The notes under the pieces: generated by a model
What the model was told of the DNA's origin: nothing
Databases searched by the model: none
What the model saw: only the letters and a program-made list of their open reading frames with translations
Assembly: GCA_947488615.1 (NCBI GenBank)
Contig: CANKZU010000001.1
Span: 124,001 to 188,000 of the forward strand
Direction: 5' to 3'
DNA length: 64,000 nt
DNA from: an uncultured Aurantimonas sp.
GTDB lineage: Bacteria > Pseudomonadota > Alphaproteobacteria > Rhizobiales > Rhizobiaceae
Program-made: the position numbers and the translations under genes
Shown: positions 60,399 to 64,000 of the stretch, one piece after another
Layout of the letters: each line of letters opens with the position of its first letter
Numbering within the stretch: the first letter of the stretch is position 1

Positions 60399-61649
60399 TT
60401 AGAGGGAGAAGTCGAGGAACTTGGCGGCGTCGAAGTCCTGGACGCCGCCGCCGACGCGCTTGGTCGTGTAGAAGAGGACGTAGGGCTTGGCCGAGTAAGG
60501 ATCGCGCAGCACCCGCACCCCCTGCCGGTCGACGACGAGATAGAACCGGCCGAAATCACCGAACGCGATCGCCTTCGCCCCCGTCGCGATGTCGGGCATG
60601 TCCTCGGCCTCGACCATAGGAAAGCCCATCAGCGTCGCGCGTGCGCCGGCGCCGGTTGGCGGCTGCCACAGATAGTTGCCGTCCGCGTCCTTCAGCTTGC
60701 GCACGGCCGCTTGCGTCCGCCGGTTCATGACGAAGCTGGCGTTCTGCCGATAGCCGGCCTTCAGCGCGTAGACGAGATCGAGCACCGCGTCGGCGGCGGT
60801 GCCGGCCGCGAAACCGCCCGCCGCGCCGGTGGCGACGGTGCCGATCGAGCCCCACGCCCAGGCGCTCTCATCGACCGTCGGATACGTCATGTAGCCCTTC
60901 GGCTTGGCGATGCCGTCGCCATTGACGAAGGCGGCGCCTTCCTGGGCCGCGAAGGCCTGCTCGACCTCATCGCCGATCCACCGGTCGATATCGACCGCCG
61001 CGTCGTCGAGCAGCGCGTTCGTCGCCGCCGGCATGGCGTAGAGTTCCATCGTCGGAAAGGTGAGTTCGGCGAGCTGCGGCGCCGTCGTCTGCGGCCGGGC
61101 GTCGGCCTCGCCGACCCAACCGGTCTGCGCCCCGGAGATCGCGAAGGGCTTCTTCAGGACCGCGGCGGAGACCGTGCGCACCGTGGCGATGGAGCGGATC
61201 GGCGAGATCGCCGCCAGGCGCCGGCCGATCTCGGTCTCCGTCTCGTCGGGAACCAAAAATCCGCCGTCCGCCCCGGTCAGGCTCGACATCGCCTTTTCCT
61301 CGATCCGGCGCATGTCACGTTCGTCGCCGGCGCGGACGTAGCGCTCGAAGGCCTGCTTGTGTTCGCTCGGACCGGCATTCTGCCGGCGCTCCGAACCACC
61401 GAGCGCCGGGCGGGTCTCCTTCAGCACCAGCCGCTCGAAGCGCCGCTCCTGCTCTTCGAGCGCCTTGTTGATGCGGTCCACTTTTTCCTCGGTGATGACG
61501 TCGGCGCTCATGCGCTTCTCGATATCGCCGAGGCGTTCGTCATTGGCTTCCCGGAAGCTCTCGAAGGCCTCCATGAAGTCATGGAAAGCCGAACCGGCCT
61601 CGGGGCCGTGCGCCTTCGTCTCCGGCGCGGCGTTGGAAATGTCGCTCAT
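60399..61649 (-). CDS. GTA major capsid protein, HK97 fold (g5)
   Basis: Major capsid protein, counterpart of GTA gp5, 416 residues. The N-terminal delta region (about 1-110) is a coiled-coil scaffold removed by the prohead protease (FREANDERLGDIEKRMSADV). The capsid fold follows: LTGADGGFLVPDETETEIG, SGAQTGWVGEADARPQT, NALLDDAAVDIDRWIGDEV, GDGIAKPKGYMTYP, FVMNRRTQAAVRKLKD and FPMVEAEDMPD. It lies between protease and connector genes in the usual order. Confidence 0.96.
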   Translation of the reverse strand: MSDISNAAPETKAHGPEAGSAFHDFMEAFESFREANDERLGDIEKRMSADVITEEKVDRINKALEEQERRFERLVLKETRPALGGSERRQNAGPSEHKQAFERYVRAGDERDMRRIEEKAMSSLTGADGGFLVPDETETEIGRRLAAISPIRSIATVRTVSAAVLKKPFAISGAQTGWVGEADARPQTTAPQLAELTFPTMELYAMPAATNALLDDAAVDIDRWIGDEVEQAFAAQEGAAFVNGDGIAKPKGYMTYPTVDESAWAWGSIGTVATGAAGGFAAGTAADAVLDLVYALKAGYRQNASFVMNRRTQAAVRKLKDADGNYLWQPPTGAGARATLMGFPMVEAEDMPDIATGAKAIAFGDFGRFYLVVDRQGVRVLRDPYSAKPYVLFYTTKRVGGGVQDFDAAKFLDFSL

Positions 61650-61708
61650 GCGGTTCTCCGTTCTGCTTGGGATGGATGGTCAGCGGACTGTCGCGTCGCG
61701 ATCGGCGC

Positions 61709-62239
61709 TCAGGCCGGGACGGCCAGCCGTTTCTGGCGGGGAGAGCTTGACGCCGGCAGCCGCTCGTCCCGGCGGCGGGCGAGGCCGGCCCGGCCGGTAA
61801 GCCGCGCCCGTTCCTGCATCGGAAAGGTCACCAGCGAGATCTCCCACAGATCGATGGTGACGAGGCGTCTTCGGACCGGTCCGACTGCCCGCCGCGCCAG
61901 CTTGGTCTTGAAGCCGATCGACAGCCCGTCCAGCGCCCCGGCCGCGATCAACTCGGCCGCCTCGTGGCCGGCCTGCGTGCGAAGCGCGAGCCGGCCTTCG
62001 ACATAGAGCCCCGTCCGGTCTTCCCGGATCAGTGTCCAGGTCCCGACTGGGCGGGCGGGATCGTGCTGCCAGAGCATGCGAATGCCGGACGAGCCCCGCG
62101 TCACCACGGATGCGGTGAAGGCGCCGGGCTCGATGATGTCACCCGCGAGGTCGGCGTCGCCGAAGATGGCGGCGTAGCCCCGCAAACGGCCGGAGGCGTC
62201 GGGCCCGGCGAGTTCGATCAATGCCTGTTCGTAGGTCAT
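61709..62239 (-). CDS. GTA HK97-family prohead protease (g4)
   Basis: Serine protease of 176 residues that trims the capsid N-terminus, counterpart of GTA gp4. It has GYAAIFGDADLAGDIIEPGAF, the catalytic His in MLWQHDPARPVG, the catalytic Ser in DGLSIGFK and WEISLVTFPM, the full family set. I chose ATG 62239, which overlaps the g3.5 stop by 4 bases. The Arg-rich end is typical. Confidence 0.94.
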   Translation of the reverse strand: MTYEQALIELAGPDASGRLRGYAAIFGDADLAGDIIEPGAFTASVVTRGSSGIRMLWQHDPARPVGTWTLIREDRTGLYVEGRLALRTQAGHEAAELIAAGALDGLSIGFKTKLARRAVGPVRRRLVTIDLWEISLVTFPMQERARLTGRAGLARRRDERLPASSSPRQKRLAVPA

Positions 62240-62577
62240 CGGTTCCTCCAGGGCGCCTTGTCCCGGACACTGAACAACCCCTCCGCGAAGCGCGCGAGAA
62301 TGCCGAGCGCCCACCAGGCGCAAAGGCTGGCCGAGGCCGAACCCATCAGCACCAGCTCCATCGAGCTCAAGGTCTCGTCGAGTCCCAGATGCTCGGCCAG
62401 CATCAGCCCGGCTGGTGGGCCGAAGACGACGCCGGTGACGATCCCTATGAGAAATCGCGACGCCGCCTCGCGCCGCCCGTGCGGCAACAGATAGGCGACC
62501 GAGATGGCCGATCCCGCGACAGCGCCGGCGATCTTGGCGACCCACAGCGCCAGGGCCGACAGCGGCTCGGCGCTCAT
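62236..62577 (-). CDS. GTA g3.5-like small membrane protein
   Basis: A 113-residue hydrophobic protein with three membrane segments (about 8-30, 43-62 and 73-98). Sequence features are LWVAKIAGAVAGSAISVAYL and ASRFLIGIVTGVVFGPPAGL. It occupies the place of GTA g3.5 (DUF6107-like) between portal and protease, where such proteins are found in Rhizobiales GTAs; function unknown. It overlaps the protease gene by 4 bases and is separated from the portal gene by about 160 bases. Confidence 0.75.
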   Translation of the reverse strand: MSAEPLSALALWVAKIAGAVAGSAISVAYLLPHGRREAASRFLIGIVTGVVFGPPAGLMLAEHLGLDETLSSMELVLMGSASASLCAWWALGILARFAEGLFSVRDKAPWRNR

Positions 62578-62687
62578 CGTGGTCGCCTTGCGCTGACAGC
62601 GCCGGGGCGGAGCTTCATATTGACAATCGCATGGGCTGGTTGCATCGTTCTGTCGTCCTGAAATCTTGTGGGCGAAACAAGCCCTTG

Positions 62688-62718
62688 GAGCGGAACCGAT
62701 CGGTTGCCGCTCTTTTTT
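62688..62718 (+). terminator. terminator-like hairpin on the plus strand, against the GTA operon
   Basis: GAGCGG (62688-62693), AACCGATCGGTT and CCGCTC (62707-62712) form a stem with one bulged G, followed on the plus strand by TTTTTT (62713-62718). In the minus (operon) direction it lacks a U-run. It lies in the 158-base gap between g3 and g3.5. Confidence 0.6.
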
Positions 62719-62735
62719 GGGCGGCGATTTGGGCG

Positions 62736-63953
62736 TTACTCCTCTGCCCCGTAGCCAACGGCGACGCGCTTTTCCGAACGCGACAGGAAGTCCGCCGCGC
62801 CGACCCGCGCCCAGAGCGCCTCTCGTTCGGCGCTCAGGCCGTCCACCTGGTCGAGATCGACGCCGAGCCTAAGTTCGGGCGCCGCGAAATGCCCCCCGAG
62901 CCAATCGCCGATCGCTCCGCTCAACCGGTTGATCAGGGGCAGCACGGTCAGCCGGAGGAAGGCGCGGTTCGCCTCGGCATAGTTCGCGTAGGTCAGATCG
63001 CCCGGTATGCCGAGCAGCATCGGCGGGACGCCGAAGGCCAGCGCGATGTCGCGCGCCGCGCCGTTGCGGGCTTCGATGAAGTCCATGTCCTTCGGCGACA
63101 GCGCCATCGCCTTCCAGTCCAGCCCGCCTTCGAGCAGCATCGGACGCCCGGCGCGCGCCGATCCGGCATAGCCGCTTTCGAGCTCCACCTTGAGGCGGTC
63201 GAATTGCTCCGGCGCGAGATTGCCGCCGTCGGCCGGCTGGTAGACCAGCGCCCCGGACGGGCGCGCGGAATTATCCAGCAGCGCCTTGTTCCAGCGCGAT
63301 GCCGCATTGTGCAGGTCGAGCGCTGTCTGCGCTGCCGCGAGTGGCGAATAGCCGGCCATCTCCGCCAAGGGATGGAACAGACGCACATGCAGGAGCGCGC
63401 TTGGCTTGCCGTCGCTGCCTTCGACAGCGATGCGGCGGACCGAATGGCCAGCCCTGTACTCGTAGCCGTCCGGCCATCCGTCGCGTCCTTCGATGATCCG
63501 GATCCGATCCGGACGCAGCGAATACAGCGCTTTGATCTCGCTTTCGAAGTTTGCCACCTCGAGATAGGCGTTGCCTGACAAGAGCAGATGTCCACACAAC
63601 GTCTCGACGAGGCTCGGCCCATCCGTCGCGCTGTTCGGCCGGCGCATCAGATCGAGGATCGGATGCCGGACGACCTCATTCGGGCCGTCGTAAAGAACAA
63701 AGGGGATGGCCGCCGCGGTCTCCGCGATCAGTCGCACCGAACGGTAGACGATCGGGTTTTGCATGAAACCGAGCCGCGCCAGCGCCTCATAGGACCGCTC
63801 GCTCCAGGCGCCGGGATCGCCCGCTCCCGAGAACACCAGCGTGCCGCCGGCATAGCCCGCGCCCTTGCTTTCTCGTCCCGCGGCATTCGCACCAACGGGC
63901 GCGCGCGTCTGCGCGCCGCCGAGCCAGCCGGCGATCGTCGTCATCAGTCCCAT
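62736..63953 (-). CDS. GTA portal protein (g3)
   Basis: A 405-residue phage portal protein of the HK97 type, counterpart of GTA gp3, forming the ring through which DNA enters the capsid. It has FMQNPIVYRSVRLIAETAA, LCGHLLLSGNAYLEV, LYSLRPDRIRII, HNAASRWNKALLDNSARPSG and AFGVPPMLLGIPGDLTYANY, the family landmarks in order. The terminase gene should lie just beyond the right edge. The 47 bases left upstream (63954-64000) are too few to read. Confidence 0.95.
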   Translation of the reverse strand: MGLMTTIAGWLGGAQTRAPVGANAAGRESKGAGYAGGTLVFSGAGDPGAWSERSYEALARLGFMQNPIVYRSVRLIAETAAAIPFVLYDGPNEVVRHPILDLMRRPNSATDGPSLVETLCGHLLLSGNAYLEVANFESEIKALYSLRPDRIRIIEGRDGWPDGYEYRAGHSVRRIAVEGSDGKPSALLHVRLFHPLAEMAGYSPLAAAQTALDLHNAASRWNKALLDNSARPSGALVYQPADGGNLAPEQFDRLKVELESGYAGSARAGRPMLLEGGLDWKAMALSPKDMDFIEARNGAARDIALAFGVPPMLLGIPGDLTYANYAEANRAFLRLTVLPLINRLSGAIGDWLGGHFAAPELRLGVDLDQVDGLSAEREALWARVGAADFLSRSEKRVAVGYGAEE

Positions 63954-64000
63954 CGATGTCTCCAGATTGTCGTCTTCGGCGGCCGTTCGGTTCAGAACCC

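Noticed and set aside
1..64000. CRISPR arrays, tRNA/rRNA genes, insertion sequences, phage integrase and att sites
   Set aside because: I read the intergenic regions for regular spaced repeats, GTTCRANNC-type tRNA arms, transposase or integrase motifs and found none.

Overview
The window is high-GC DNA from an alphaproteobacterium, most likely of the order Hyphomicrobiales (Rhizobiales). Pointers are the gene order ccmIEFH-degP-response regulator-histidine kinase-glnE next to a convergent pleC, a FeuP/FeuQ-type pair, a porin of the Brucella/rhizobial Omp2 type, a rhizobial-style palindromic repeat, and a Rhodobacter capsulatus-type gene transfer agent (GTA) cluster. I cannot name a genus or species. 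I found no tRNA, rRNA, CRISPR array, insertion sequence or integrase.

Left part (1-9.3 kb): the 5' part of dapA runs off the left edge. A divergent periplasmic soluble lytic transglycosylase follows, then a broken gene for a helix-hairpin-helix (flap-endonuclease-like) protein, the major porin with a textbook terminator, and a Rad50/SbcC-like ATPase with a Mre11/SbcD-like phosphoesterase. These last two lie back to back with the non-homologous end-joining genes ku and ligD (9.5-13 kb), so four DNA-end-processing genes sit together. Then come a gamma-carbonic anhydrase, a HisC-like aminotransferase, a palindromic repeat, a Sel1-like small protein and two tandem DUF2147 secreted proteins.

Middle (16.5-36.4 kb): mixed housekeeping and accessory genes. 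These are a glutathione transferase-like protein, AMP nucleosidase, a membrane EEP-family protein, a HicAB toxin-antitoxin pair, ETF-ubiquinone oxidoreductase, an SMR transporter, family-4 uracil-DNA glycosylase, an MFS transporter, a Tat-exported PhoX phosphatase with a possible Pho box, an EamA transporter, an orphan CoxL/xanthine-dehydrogenase-like molybdenum subunit, aminopeptidase N, and a PleC-like cell-cycle kinase preceded by a dense cluster of GANTC (CcrM) sites.

Right-centre (36.4-50.8 kb, nearly all minus strand): glnE, a histidine kinase and its response regulator, degP, and the cytochrome c maturation genes ccmH, ccmF, ccmE and ccmI. A lipoprotein, a FeuQ/FeuP-like pair and a small secreted protein, possibly its FeuN-like regulator, follow.

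Right end (50.9-64 kb, all minus strand): a GTA structural cluster from portal (g3) to the tail-fibre/host-specificity protein (g15), plus a small holin-like protein. Transcription comes from beyond the right edge. The cluster has intact ORFs, tight stop/start overlaps and no integrase, as expected of a domesticated prophage. Unusual details are an extra translationally coupled small ORF between g7 and g8, hairpin/U-tract attenuators after g5 and between g8 and g9, and a terminator-like hairpin pointing against the operon between g3 and g3.5.
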